DNA from: Thiotrichaceae bacterium UBA973
Lineage (GTDB): Bacteria > Pseudomonadota > Gammaproteobacteria > Eutrophobiales > Eutrophobiaceae
Direction: 5' to 3'
Length of the DNA: 36,080 nt
NCBI GenBank assembly: GCA_002292815.1
Contig: DBBX01000021.1
Span: 12,320 to 48,399 of the forward strand
Positions 24,232 to 33,220 of this stretch are shown in pieces. The notes beneath the pieces were generated by a model that searched no databases, was not told the DNA's origin, and worked only from the letters and a program-made list of their open reading frames with translations. Numbering within the stretch: position 1 is the first letter of the stretch; every line of letters begins with the position of its first letter. Both the position numbers and the translations under genes were made by a program.

Positions 24232-25047
24232 ATGTTGAAAAAACACATCGTGAAAATTAAAACAGGCTTTATTGCAATACTATTAACTTCTAATATTGCT
24301 TTCGCAGAAAACATAGAAGTAAAATTCGCTTATTTAGGGCAAAAAGGACACACCGCCCTGCTTGGTGCGCAACAAGGTCTTAGCGAAGCTAATCTACAGG
24401 GTCAATTTCTCAATCAAAAATACGATCTAGATCTAATATCTATAGAGGATGCAAATGCGCACGACTTTTCCGATTACATTGCAGTCCTGACAGCTGTCGA
24501 TACCGACACCTACATAAAGCTTACTGAATCTTTGCCTGATATAGCTGTCTTTAACTTATCACTTAAGGATGACGAACTAAGATCAACTTGTATAAATAAT
24601 GCACTACATATAATTCCAAGTAACACGATGGAAGCAGATGCCAAAAACCAATGGCAAAAGAAGAAACCCGATTCAACTGCAAAGGCTCAAGCTTGGCATC
24701 CGGACTTTGTTAAATTCGCTGCACGAGATCTCAACAAACGTTTTAAAAAGAATCAAAATAAATTAATGGATGATAATTCATGGGCTGGTTGGGCTGCAGT
24801 CAAGATGACATCTGATACCGTTGCAAGAACAAAAATAAACGACTCGGCAAAGATGCTACATTATCTTAAAACAGAACTTGCTTTTGATGGCCAAAAAGGA
24901 AGTGTTATGAATTTCAGAGAAACTGGGCAGTTACGACAACCTATGTTATTGGTAGAAGACAATAACATTGTTGCAGAAGCACCCGTTCGAGGCATTGCTA
25001 AACCACCAACATTAGACAGCTTAGGGATATTAAGCTGTGAAAAGTAA
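24232..25047 (+). CDS. PQQ-catabolism-associated substrate-binding protein, internally shortened
   Basis: This 271-residue secreted protein (signal peptide cleaved near AFA-EN) resembles the ABC-type substrate-binding proteins that accompany PQQ alcohol dehydrogenases. Family segments are VKFAYLGQKGHTALLGAQQG near the start, LHIIPSNTMEADA (about 125-137) and, near the end, WAGWAAVKMTSDTVART and FRETGQLRQPMLL. Full-length relatives are roughly 350 residues; here the portion between the LHxIPS motif and the WHPDF region, most of one lobe, is missing while the frame stays open. No ABC ATPase or permease gene is nearby, so it is probably not a working importer component. It is followed 40 bp later by the beta-propeller gene, its usual partner. 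Confidence 0.75.
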   Translation: MLKKHIVKIKTGFIAILLTSNIAFAENIEVKFAYLGQKGHTALLGAQQGLSEANLQGQFLNQKYDLDLISIEDANAHDFSDYIAVLTAVDTDTYIKLTESLPDIAVFNLSLKDDELRSTCINNALHIIPSNTMEADAKNQWQKKKPDSTAKAQAWHPDFVKFAARDLNKRFKKNQNKLMDDNSWAGWAAVKMTSDTVARTKINDSAKMLHYLKTELAFDGQKGSVMNFRETGQLRQPMLLVEDNNIVAEAPVRGIAKPPTLDSLGILSCEK

Positions 25048-25087
25048 CCTATATATATTTGAAATTAACACTATCAGGAGTTTGTAA

Positions 25088-26041
25088 ATGAAATTATATT
25101 TGGCACCAATAATATTTTTCGTCTTTGTATGTAATTCAGTCAGTGCTGCACCGACTGGGCGTATCTTTGTTACAAATGAGCGCGGCGACTCTGTTTCTGT
25201 TATTAACGGCAGTTCATTAACGGTCGAAGCAACTATTGATGTAGGTGAACGTCCTAGAGGAATTGGTCTCTCTCCAGATGGAAATGAACTTTATGTTGCA
25301 GTAAGTGAAGAAAATAAAATAAAAGTCATTGACCCTACCTCACTCAAAATTCTAAGAGAATTTGAAGCTGGTTCTGATCCAGAAACGTTCGCTGTACACC
25401 CTAATGGCAATATTTATATTTCTAATGAAGATGATGCAAAAGCAAGTGTGTTTGACCCAAAGACTGGAGAACAAATAGCAGAAATTCATGTTGGTCTAGA
25501 ACCAGAAGGCGTAGCTATTTCACCTGATGGTAAACGCGTAATCGTTACCAGCGAATCAACAAATATGCTCCATGTTATTAAAGCATCTGACAATACGATT
25601 GAGAATAATATTCTTGTTGGTTCACGTCCACGTGCAGCAACGTTCACTAAATCCGGTGACATTGCCTATGCAACAGCCGAGATTAGCGGTGAAGTTGTTA
25701 AGGTCGACATGAATACAGGAGAGATTCTGAAAAGAGGCAGTACTGGTGATAGCAAATCAAAACCTAAAGATGTTGTCCTAAGCAAGGATGAGTCCGTCAT
25801 CTATGTCGCTGGTGGAAGAGCTAATAAAGTTGTCGTGATGGACGCTAAAACCCTAGAAATAATAACCGGTATTCCGGTAGGAAAACGCGTTTGGGGTCTG
25901 GCTATTAGTAAAAATGGCGAACAGGTCTTTTCGACTGACGGTGTAAGCGGAACTGTCTCGGTCATTAACACCAGTAAAAATGAAGTCATTAAAACTGTTG
26001 AAGTTGGTAAATTCCCTTGGGGCGTTGTTATCAACGACTAG
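25088..26041 (+). CDS. PQQ-catabolism-associated YVTN beta-propeller protein
   Basis: This 317-residue periplasmic protein (signal peptide cleaved near VSA-AP) is made of seven or so YVTN/NHL-type repeats, for example GRIFVTNERGDSVSVING, ELYVAVSEENKIKVIDP and the repeated 'VGxxPxGxxxSPDG' turns. It fits the beta-propeller family found in PQQ-dependent alcohol catabolism clusters; its molecular role is not established. It has no PQQ ligands of the dehydrogenase type. AGGAG lies at ideal spacing before the ATG. The gene ends 37 bp from the convergent response regulator gene, with a hairpin between them. Confidence 0.85.
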   Translation: MKLYLAPIIFFVFVCNSVSAAPTGRIFVTNERGDSVSVINGSSLTVEATIDVGERPRGIGLSPDGNELYVAVSEENKIKVIDPTSLKILREFEAGSDPETFAVHPNGNIYISNEDDAKASVFDPKTGEQIAEIHVGLEPEGVAISPDGKRVIVTSESTNMLHVIKASDNTIENNILVGSRPRAATFTKSGDIAYATAEISGEVVKVDMNTGEILKRGSTGDSKSKPKDVVLSKDESVIYVAGGRANKVVVMDAKTLEIITGIPVGKRVWGLAISKNGEQVFSTDGVSGTVSVINTSKNEVIKTVEVGKFPWGVVIND

Positions 26042-26051
26042 AGGTTTATTG

Positions 26052-26073
26052 GGGGCAGCATTTTAGCTGCCCC
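26052..26073. terminator. Hairpin between convergent genes
   Basis: GGGGCAGC (26052-26059) pairs perfectly with GCTGCCCC (26066-26073) around a 6-base loop. It lies between the propeller gene (plus) and the response regulator gene (minus). There is no T tract on either side, so it may block or stabilise transcripts without being a textbook terminator. Confidence 0.6.
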
Positions 26074-26078
26074 ACACT

Positions 26079-26720
26079 TCATGCTTGAATAATGTTATGC
26101 CTTATCGCAAGCCGCGCGATATCAGCAACGGTTGAAACGTTAAGTTTACTTTTTATTTGGGTACTATAGTTAGCGACTGTTTTATAGCTTAGACACAATC
26201 GTTTCGCAATTTCACTGGTATTTGAACCTTCTGCCAACATGCAGAAAATTTCAAATTCACGCGTGGATAAATCAGAAAGCAATGAATCTTGTCCTCGAGA
26301 TTTCTCATAGGCTAATCTTTGTGCAAGTTCTGCATCTATGTACTTCTCTCCTTTTGAAAGTCGTATTATTGCGTCAACAAGTAATTGTGGATCGGTGCTT
26401 TTTGTAATGTAACCACTGGCGCCCGCTTGTAATGCTTGTTCTACAAAGATAACTTCTTCATGCATGCTAAACACAAGAATTGTTGCCTTATTGTCGCGGG
26501 AACAAATACGTTTTATTGCCTCTATACCGCCTATCCCTGGTAAAGATAAATCCATAACAACGACATCTGGCTTATGCGCACTATACAGTTGATAAGCCTC
26601 CTCACCATTGCTTGCTTCTGCCACAACTGTAATCTCAGGCGCGTTTTTCAACAACATATTATAGCCAGCGCGCACCACCGCATGATCATCAACTAACATT
26701 ACATTTATTGTATTACTCAT
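26079..26720 (-). CDS. NarL/LuxR-family response regulator
   Basis: This 213-residue protein has a receiver domain (1-120) with the acid pair Asp11-Asp12, phospho-acceptor Asp57 (VVMDLSLPG) and Lys107 (YITKS), then a LuxR-type helix-turn-helix (about 148-210, LSTREFEIFCMLAEGSNTSE). Regulators of this type, with a cognate HisKA_3 kinase, control PQQ alcohol dehydrogenase genes in pseudomonads (ExaE, PedR1). The start overlaps the end of the kinase gene by four bases, so kinase and regulator are translated as a unit. The adjacent PQQ-associated genes suggest a role in alcohol sensing; targets are not visible. Confidence 0.88.
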   Translation of the reverse strand: MSNTINVMLVDDHAVVRAGYNMLLKNAPEITVVAEASNGEEAYQLYSAHKPDVVVMDLSLPGIGGIEAIKRICSRDNKATILVFSMHEEVIFVEQALQAGASGYITKSTDPQLLVDAIIRLSKGEKYIDAELAQRLAYEKSRGQDSLLSDLSTREFEIFCMLAEGSNTSEIAKRLCLSYKTVANYSTQIKSKLNVSTVADIARLAIRHNIIQA

Positions 26721-28069
26721 AAAAACTTCTCTTCCAATTTTATTGGAATTCTAATTTTGATCGTCAGGCCATTATCAGGCTCACTAATAAGGTCGAATAC
26801 CCCATGGTTCATTTCAACTCGTTCTTTCATTCCAGGCAAGCCTAAACCTGTCATTAATTTATCTTTGTTTAAACCGACACCATCATCCTGAATATTCAGG
26901 TTTATATATTCTGTACCAGAAGAAACAACTTTATTCATTGTTATTAGTATTTTACTAGCAGATGAATGTTTTAATGCATTGGTCAAACTCTCTTGAACAA
27001 TTCTAAACAGGCTAATATTCAATAACTCTGCTAGATCAGCTGGAATATCTGAAAACGAAAAGTGACAAAAAATATCATCCTGCCGGCTATTCCAGTCATC
27101 AATCATCGATTGTAAGGCTTTTACCAAACCAAACTCATCTAAAACAGATGGTCGTAATCTGTGCATCATGTTTTTTGCAACTTGATAGATATGGTCTGAA
27201 TATTCGATTATCGTTTTCACACTTGAATTAGTGCGATCTTGATCTGAGTTCTTATCATTCATAACAGCAGCAGCAACAGCTTTAATAGCAGCAATCGTCT
27301 GGCCTAATTCATCGTGTAGTTCTTGTGCGAGATGCCGACGTTCTTCTTCTTGAATCTCAAGTGATCGTTGCGTTAATGACTGGTTCTTCGCCTTACTCTC
27401 TAATAAAACCTTGGCCATATGATTGAATTGTTGCGAAATTCGATCTAATTCAGGCAGGCGAAAATGCGGCAACTCTAATTGATAATTTCCTTTTTCAATA
27501 TCTGATAGTCCTGACAATATCGCATCTATCGGAGCTAAATATTTTCCAATCGCCAGATATAATAAAATGTTAGCCAAAATAATAAATGCTAATAAAAATA
27601 TTAAGATACTTCGAACTTCAGTCCAATTTTCATCAATTTCATCGGCTGGATCAGCACGAATGATTATGCCTTTGGGGGGCGTCACCGGATTGTATAACCA
27701 ATGACGAATTTCTGTTGGTGGTGGTTTTACCAACCTGACAAACCAGTCAGGCGCTTTAATGTCCTTTAGAACAGCAAATTCTTCTATCGGTGTCAGGACA
27801 TCATTTGAATTGTGTATATCAATATGCAGATGACGTGTCAGTTCAAGTTCTGAGAGCCTGCGTAATATTTGTATTTGCTTTTGTTCATCCGAATCCAATG
27901 ATGCTGAAGAAAAAGCAATCTGGATCAATTGCAGGGCAAGGTTGGCAGTCGATTCAACTTCATGCTGAACGGCATTACGCGCATTTGTAATAATATAAAA
28001 ACTACTACAAATGAACAGGCTGACAAATAACAGCGTTATCAGTAAATTAAGCCTGATTCTGAGGCTCAT
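26717..28069 (-). CDS. Membrane sensor histidine kinase (HAMP, HisKA_3, HATPase)
   Basis: This 450-residue kinase has an N-terminal membrane helix (about 8-28), a periplasmic sensor part of about 120 residues with no recognised domain, a second helix (about 153-175), a HAMP region (about 176-228), a HisKA_3 phosphoacceptor (EERRHLAQELHDELGQ, His252) and an ATP-binding domain with Asn364, DDGVG (395-399) and GLGLPGM (408-414). All catalytic boxes look intact. It precedes its response regulator with a four-base overlap. The periplasmic sensor placement fits detection of an alcohol, metal or the redox state of periplasmic quinoproteins, but that is inference from neighbours. Confidence 0.9.
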   Translation of the reverse strand: MSLRIRLNLLITLLFVSLFICSSFYIITNARNAVQHEVESTANLALQLIQIAFSSASLDSDEQKQIQILRRLSELELTRHLHIDIHNSNDVLTPIEEFAVLKDIKAPDWFVRLVKPPPTEIRHWLYNPVTPPKGIIIRADPADEIDENWTEVRSILIFLLAFIILANILLYLAIGKYLAPIDAILSGLSDIEKGNYQLELPHFRLPELDRISQQFNHMAKVLLESKAKNQSLTQRSLEIQEEERRHLAQELHDELGQTIAAIKAVAAAVMNDKNSDQDRTNSSVKTIIEYSDHIYQVAKNMMHRLRPSVLDEFGLVKALQSMIDDWNSRQDDIFCHFSFSDIPADLAELLNISLFRIVQESLTNALKHSSASKILITMNKVVSSGTEYINLNIQDDGVGLNKDKLMTGLGLPGMKERVEMNHGVFDLISEPDNGLTIKIRIPIKLEEKFL

Positions 28070-28140
28070 CGATTTTTTGACCTCTTGATTAAAGATTTTA
28101 GAAATACAGCCGAGCTAACTGATAGTAATATATATTCTAA

Positions 28141-28168
28141 TTGAACTAACTATATTAAAAATTATATT
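28141..28168 (+). promoter_or_regulatory. Possible sigma-70 promoter of the TonB operon
   Basis: TTGAAC (28141-28146) and TATATT (28163-28168) are 16 bases apart, about 55 bp before the first gene of the TonB cluster, in the 154-bp divergent gap with the kinase gene. The local AT-richness makes this a weak call. Confidence 0.3.
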
Positions 28169-28223
28169 CTTAGGGTAAATTGTGAATTTAAAATACTATT
28201 TAATGAATTAGGAAAAATTCTTG

Positions 28224-28997
28224 ATGGACAAGCACATCAAATTATTTATTTTACCCCCAATCTTAGCTATTGCACTATTGAATACTGCTAGTGCAGAGAC
28301 AACATCTCTGGATTCAGCAGTAGAAACCAAACTGCAAGCCCAGAAAGATGTCGTGAAATCACAGAAAAAAGTGGACACACTGGTAATTCAAACCAGAGAT
28401 ATGGTCCAGGAATACCGTGATGCAATACGTAAGACGGACAGCCTTGGTACTTATAATGGTCAATTATCAAAATTAATTAAGCAACAAAAAGTATCCTTGA
28501 ATGCTATTAAGCGTCAACTCGACAATGTCGAGGAAACTCAAAGAAACATTGTGCCTTTGATGATTAAGATGATTGATACATTAGGCAAGTTCGTAGAACT
28601 TGACCTTCCTTTTTTAATGCACGAACGCCAACAACGTGTAATCGATTTAAAAAACGTTATGGATCGCCCTGATGTATCACTCCCTGATAAATATCGGCGC
28701 ATTATGGAAGCATATCAAATCGAGATGGAATATGGCCGAACGATAGAAGCCTATTCTGATACGGTCAAGCTAGATGGCCAGGAATATACCGTTGATATTT
28801 TACGTGTTGGCCGCTTGTTGATTAGCTTTCAAACACTTGATGGAAAAATAAGTGGTGTATGGAATAAGGAATCAAAGTCTTGGGAAAAAATTTCCTCTGA
28901 GTATGACCGTTCTATTAAGCGAGGCATACAAATCGCAAAAAAACAGGCACCACCTGAGCTGATAAAACTGCCGCTCAATATGGCGGGGAAAGAATAA
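28224..28997 (+). CDS. DUF3450 periplasmic coiled-coil protein of TonB2-type operon
   Basis: This protein of 257 residues has a signal peptide (cleavage near ASA-ET), a long heptad-rich coiled coil (about 25-110) and a compact C-terminal part with GRTIEAYSDTVKLDGQEY and DILRVGRLLISFQTLDG, the DUF3450 pattern. DUF3450 genes regularly open TonB2-type operons in marine gammaproteobacteria and other bacteria; the function is unknown but the protein is probably a periplasmic partner of the long ExbB. I start at ATG 28224; a TTG one codon earlier (28221) is also possible with the same AGGA site. Its TAA overlaps the ATG of the next gene (TAATG). Confidence 0.85.
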   Translation: MDKHIKLFILPPILAIALLNTASAETTSLDSAVETKLQAQKDVVKSQKKVDTLVIQTRDMVQEYRDAIRKTDSLGTYNGQLSKLIKQQKVSLNAIKRQLDNVEETQRNIVPLMIKMIDTLGKFVELDLPFLMHERQQRVIDLKNVMDRPDVSLPDKYRRIMEAYQIEMEYGRTIEAYSDTVKLDGQEYTVDILRVGRLLISFQTLDGKISGVWNKESKSWEKISSEYDRSIKRGIQIAKKQAPPELIKLPLNMAGKE

Positions 28998-30337
28998 TGA
29001 AGAAATTAATTTTTTTAAGTCTATTCCTTTTCCTGACACCTGTTTCTGCTGAAGAACCCAATGATTTACAGTCATTATTAGAGCAGGTTAAAAAAGAGCG
29101 CTCCCAAGAAAAGGCTGCCCTTGCAAAACGAGAGTTAAAGTTTAAAGGTGCTCATAGTGAACAAAAACAATTATTAGATAATGCGTTAAAAGAACTAGCG
29201 AAAGAAGAAGAACGGAGTGCATCACTAAGAAATAATTATGATTCTTATGATATTGAGATAGCTCAAAAAAATGTAGTTTTAAAGGAGAAAATGGGCGCTC
29301 TCGGTGAGCTTGATGGCATAGTCAAGCAAATAGCAGGAGATCTAGACACTATCATCGACACCTCTCTCGTCTCAGCTCAAAAACCTGGACGCGATGGAAT
29401 TCTTGATATTTTATCTAATCGTAAGGAGCTGCCTTCTTTAGAGGAACTGGAAGAGATCTGGATATTGGCTATGGATGAAATGGTCGAATCAGGAAAAATT
29501 GTCACCTTCCCGGGAAAAATTGTCACCGCAGCAGGTAATGAGATTGAACAGAATGTAACACGCATAGGTGTTTTTAATGCTGTATCTGCGGGTCGTTTTT
29601 TACGGAACTTGCCTGCAACGGGGAAATTAATAGAACCTGGCAGACAACCAAGGCAACGCTTTTTAGATATGGCGCAGAATGTTGAAACTGTTGATTCCGG
29701 TATCCAGGCATTTCCAATCGATCCTACGCGCGGTGCTATGTTGGCTCTTCTGGTTCAAGTGCCCGATCTTAAAAATAGAATTGAACAAGGTGGACTTGTT
29801 GGTTACGTTATTATCTTCATCGGTTTGATTGGCGTTTTAATATCTTTAGAACGTTTGATTCTATTAGTCACCACTGGTCGTAACGTTAAAAAACAACTTA
29901 ACAGTAAAAAACCCGGCGACAATCCTCTCGGTCGCATCATGCAGGTTTATGAAAAGAACCCTGATATTGACACCGAAACTCTGGGCCTGAAACTAGACGA
30001 AGCTATTTTAAAAGAAATGCCCAGGATTCAACGAGGTCTGGGCGCACTTGCCTTACTTGCAGCAGTATCACCCCTGCTCGGCTTATTAGGAACGGTAACG
30101 GGTATTATTGAAACATTTCAATCGATAACGCTTTATGGCACAGGTGACCCGCGTGTAATGTCTGGTGGTATCTCACAAGCATTAGTAACAACGGTTATGG
30201 GGCTGCTAGTTGCTATCCCCTTATTGTTATCGCATAGTTTTCTTTCTTCAAAGAGTAATTCCTTAATTCAAATTCTGGATGAGAAAAGCACAGCATTTGT
30301 TGCGCTGCTCGCCGAGATGAACCGTATTAAAAAATAA
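28997..30337 (+). CDS. Long ExbB-family proton channel with periplasmic coiled coil (TtpC-like)
   Basis: This 446-residue protein has a signal sequence (cleavage near VSA-EE), a coiled coil (about 20-120), a periplasmic region to about 255 and then a MotA/TolQ/ExbB channel domain with helices near 263-290, 345-372 and 385-412. Channel signatures are LLGLLGTVTGIIETFQ and SGGISQALVTTVMGLLVAIP. This layout is that of TtpC, the extra ExbB-like protein required by TonB2 systems in Vibrio and relatives. TAATG overlaps couple it to the genes on both sides. It probably transmits proton-driven motion to TonB or stabilises the ExbB-ExbD-TonB complex. Confidence 0.88.
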   Translation: MKKLIFLSLFLFLTPVSAEEPNDLQSLLEQVKKERSQEKAALAKRELKFKGAHSEQKQLLDNALKELAKEEERSASLRNNYDSYDIEIAQKNVVLKEKMGALGELDGIVKQIAGDLDTIIDTSLVSAQKPGRDGILDILSNRKELPSLEELEEIWILAMDEMVESGKIVTFPGKIVTAAGNEIEQNVTRIGVFNAVSAGRFLRNLPATGKLIEPGRQPRQRFLDMAQNVETVDSGIQAFPIDPTRGAMLALLVQVPDLKNRIEQGGLVGYVIIFIGLIGVLISLERLILLVTTGRNVKKQLNSKKPGDNPLGRIMQVYEKNPDIDTETLGLKLDEAILKEMPRIQRGLGALALLAAVSPLLGLLGTVTGIIETFQSITLYGTGDPRVMSGGISQALVTTVMGLLVAIPLLLSHSFLSSKSNSLIQILDEKSTAFVALLAEMNRIKK

Positions 30338-30852
30338 TGTTTGAACAAATAGACATCATGAGAGACTTCTTTGCTAAAGGCGGACCTGTCTTTGCTGGTG
30401 TTTTTGTTTTATCAATATTTCTTTGGGCACTTATAATTGAACGTTATTATTTCTTATATAAGGTTTACCCAGTACGTCTTGAAGCTATTGTGCAGCAATG
30501 GCAACAACGACGCGAAAGGTCTTCCTGGTTTGCACTAAAAATCAGGGATGGTTTATTAAGCGAAATATCAATCGAATTAAAACATAACTTGATCCCTATT
30601 CAGGCATTAACAGGAATATTGCCGCTACTTGGTTTACTGGGTACTGTCACCGGAATGATAGCCATCTTTGAGGTCTTAAACGTATTTGGTAATGGCAATG
30701 CCCGCGGTATGGCAGACGGCATATCCAGAGCACTATTACCAACAACTGCAGGCCTGGTAACGTCTATCATTGGTATATACTTTAGTGCAGATCTCTACAA
30801 GCGCACTAAAACGAAAGAACTAATGGCTAAAGACCTACTAACACACAACTAA
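30337..30852 (+). CDS. exbB: ExbB proton channel protein
   Basis: This 171-residue inner-membrane protein is a short ExbB with three predicted helices (about 18-36, 83-106 and 125-148). The conserved channel stretch is LLGLLGTVTGMIAIFEVL and then GMADGISRALLPTTAGLVTS. It should form the pentameric ring around ExbD and couple the proton gradient to TonB. The gene overlaps the preceding long ExbB gene and ends two bases before exbD. Confidence 0.9.
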   Translation: MFEQIDIMRDFFAKGGPVFAGVFVLSIFLWALIIERYYFLYKVYPVRLEAIVQQWQQRRERSSWFALKIRDGLLSEISIELKHNLIPIQALTGILPLLGLLGTVTGMIAIFEVLNVFGNGNARGMADGISRALLPTTAGLVTSIIGIYFSADLYKRTKTKELMAKDLLTHN

Positions 30853-30854
30853 TT

Positions 30855-31259
30855 ATGAGACATACACACACCAAGCAAGAATCAGCTGCCGAAAGCGTTA
30901 ATCTAACACCGCTTATAGACATGGTGTTTATCTTGCTGATATTTTTTCTTGTTACCGCATCATTCACTAAAGAGTCGGGGATTGATGTTGATCGACCAAC
31001 AGCACAAACAGCTGTCAGAGAAGAACAAGGCAGCATGATCATTGGCGTCAGTAAAGACGGTGAGATCTGGATTGACAATCAAAAAATAGATATGCGTGCT
31101 GTTCGTGCTCACGTAGAACATCTACACGCACAAAACCCGGAAGGAACGGTCATTATTCTTGCTGATCAAAGTGCGCGAACAGGAACAACCGTTGAAGTAC
31201 TTGATCAAGTTCGTCTTGCCGGCGTCTCCAACGTGTCAATCGCAGCATCAAATGAGTAA
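30855..31259 (+). CDS. exbD: ExbD, proton-channel partner of ExbB
   Basis: This 134-residue protein has one N-terminal helix with the essential aspartate Asp22 in NLTPLIDMVFILLIFFLV, and a periplasmic ExbD/TolR domain (about 45-132, ending VRLAGVSNVSIAASNE). It lies between exbB and tonB in a tight operon and completes the motor. Compare the different ExbD-like protein at 16331-16939, which keeps the helix but has another periplasmic domain. Confidence 0.92.
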   Translation: MRHTHTKQESAAESVNLTPLIDMVFILLIFFLVTASFTKESGIDVDRPTAQTAVREEQGSMIIGVSKDGEIWIDNQKIDMRAVRAHVEHLHAQNPEGTVIILADQSARTGTTVEVLDQVRLAGVSNVSIAASNE

Positions 31260-31283
31260 TTAATATTTCCCATTGTGTAAATT

Positions 31284-31976
31284 ATGCAATTCCCAAAACT
31301 GAATATACTGGACGCCGCGAAGGTCCCGTCCGTAATTATCATTGCAATAATTTTAAACATTGCAATATTCATATTGATTCAGCAGTTGGTGAGTAACGAA
31401 CATGCACCAGAATTGAACTTGACTGACATCAACCTTGTTGATTTTATACGGCTAGATCAAAAACCGGAGCCACCTAAGCCGAAAAAAGAAATTGACGAGA
31501 TTGAACCGCCACCTGTTGAAGAAGAGCCCCCTCCCCCGGAAATGCCTGAGCCACAAATTGAACAGCCTCAAACAATGGAAACAGATCTATCTCCGCCTGA
31601 TATAAACATGCCTTTATCGCTATCAGGCACTCCATATCTTGGCGACTTTGCGAAAAGTTCTATAAAAGCAAAACCGCGCAGCAAACCTGCAAGGCCTAAA
31701 ATTGATACCAATGTAGTACCAACATTAAGAATCCCGCCAATTTACCCTCTACGTGCTTTACGTAGCGGCATTCAAGGTGTTGTTACAGTAGAATTTACAA
31801 TAGCGATTGATGGTTCAGTTAAAAATGCTGTCGTAGTGAATGCTAAACCACCCAAAATATTTGATAGCGCTGTTCTAAAAGCGATATCTAAGTGGAAATA
31901 CAATCCAGATATTGTTGATGGAAAACCGACAGAAAAGCGTGCACGCCAAGACGTTAAATTTAAATTAAAACGATGA
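31284..31976 (+). CDS. tonB: TonB-family energy transducer
   Basis: This 230-residue protein has one N-terminal helix (about 16-35), a proline- and glutamate-rich stiff linker (about 57-100, PEPPKPKKEIDE then EEEPPPPEMPEPQ) and a C-terminal TonB domain (about 145-228) with PIYPLRALRSGIQGVVTVEF and ISKWKYNP. It would contact TonB boxes of outer-membrane receptors. No TonB-dependent receptor gene is in the window, so the cargo is unknown. Its TGA overlaps the ATG of the TPR gene. Confidence 0.92.
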   Translation: MQFPKLNILDAAKVPSVIIIAIILNIAIFILIQQLVSNEHAPELNLTDINLVDFIRLDQKPEPPKPKKEIDEIEPPPVEEEPPPPEMPEPQIEQPQTMETDLSPPDINMPLSLSGTPYLGDFAKSSIKAKPRSKPARPKIDTNVVPTLRIPPIYPLRALRSGIQGVVTVEFTIAIDGSVKNAVVVNAKPPKIFDSAVLKAISKWKYNPDIVDGKPTEKRARQDVKFKLKR

Positions 31977-33211
31977 ACATATTTTCACAAAAACTAATAT
32001 CAAAAAGCATTTTAATGTTTATGCTTGTCGTTTGTTGTAGTTCTCTCTTTGCTGAAGAAAAGAAGAAGACTTATCAATTAGAGGCTAATCTACATGCTGA
32101 GTTAATTGGAATTCATAAACAAATTGATGAAGGACAAAACGGTGAGGCACTTAAAAAACTAAAAAAATTAATCTCATCAAAAAATCTTAAAACTTACGAT
32201 TCCGCCGTCATCCATCAAACGATGGGCTTCGCCAAAAGCAACATTGGTGAGTTCAGTGAAGCTGCAAAACATTTCATCAAGGCATTATCTCTTGATGCTT
32301 TGCCCGCCGATGTTACGCATGGATTAAACTATTCTACTGCACAGTTACTCATTCATATAGACAAGACAAAAGAGGGTTTAAAATATTTGTCTAAATGGTT
32401 TGATAATGAACCAAAACCAACGGGAGATGCACATATATTAGCTGCAACAGCTTATTATTATCTCAAAGACTATAAGCAACTTATTTTTCATGTGGAAAAG
32501 GCACTAGCTCTATCCAGCAAGCCACCGCTAAGCTGGTATGAACTGTTATTAGCCGGTTATTATGAGATAAAAGAATATAAAAAATCAGTCACGCTACTCG
32601 AAACAATCATCAACAAGCATCCGGAGAAAACAAATTACTGGTTACAGCTGGCAGAGATCTACCAACGCCTGAAACAGGATAAAAAAGCATTAGCTATATA
32701 CGAACTGGCATATGCAAAAGGCCTGTTAAAAAAAGATGATATCAATCGGCTAATCAGTAATTACCTATATCTAGAAATGCCATATAAGGCCGCTGTCATC
32801 CTTGAAAAGGAAATGTCTGCTGGTAACATTAACCTGGATATTAAAATGTTAACGTTACTCGCAGATAGTTGGTTGCTTGCACAGGAAAAGCAAAAAGCTG
32901 AACCTGTATTTAAACAGATTATTAAAAAATTTAATGATAACCATTCTCGGCTTAGATTAGGTCAACTTTATATTGAAGCAGAACAATGGGAAAAGGTAAT
33001 TGAAGTTCTTGATATTGAATTCCAATCTGAAAACAAAGTTTTATTGTCTAAAGTGAATCTGCTTTTAGGTATTGCACAATATCATTCTGAAAACATCGAC
33101 AAGGCAACACGGGCCTTTACCAATGCGTTATCTGACAAATCAACAGAGGAACAAGCTAGTTGGTGGTTGGAACATTTGAAGAATAAAACAACAAAAACAC
33201 AAGACAGTTAA
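31973..33211 (+). CDS. TPR-repeat protein of the TonB operon
   Basis: This 412-residue protein has a signal peptide (hydrophobic about 12-25, cleavage near LFA-EE) and is helical throughout with tetratricopeptide repeats, for example SAVIHQTMGFAKSNIGEFSE, YWLQLAEIYQRLKQDKKALA and the last VNLLLGIAQYHSENIDKATR. TPR genes are common at the end of TonB2-type operons; a scaffold role in the periplasm is likely. It overlaps tonB by four bases and stops nine bases from the convergent kinase gene. Confidence 0.85.
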   Translation: MNIFSQKLISKSILMFMLVVCCSSLFAEEKKKTYQLEANLHAELIGIHKQIDEGQNGEALKKLKKLISSKNLKTYDSAVIHQTMGFAKSNIGEFSEAAKHFIKALSLDALPADVTHGLNYSTAQLLIHIDKTKEGLKYLSKWFDNEPKPTGDAHILAATAYYYLKDYKQLIFHVEKALALSSKPPLSWYELLLAGYYEIKEYKKSVTLLETIINKHPEKTNYWLQLAEIYQRLKQDKKALAIYELAYAKGLLKKDDINRLISNYLYLEMPYKAAVILEKEMSAGNINLDIKMLTLLADSWLLAQEKQKAEPVFKQIIKKFNDNHSRLRLGQLYIEAEQWEKVIEVLDIEFQSENKVLLSKVNLLLGIAQYHSENIDKATRAFTNALSDKSTEEQASWWLEHLKNKTTKTQDS

Positions 33212-33220
33212 GAAAATACT

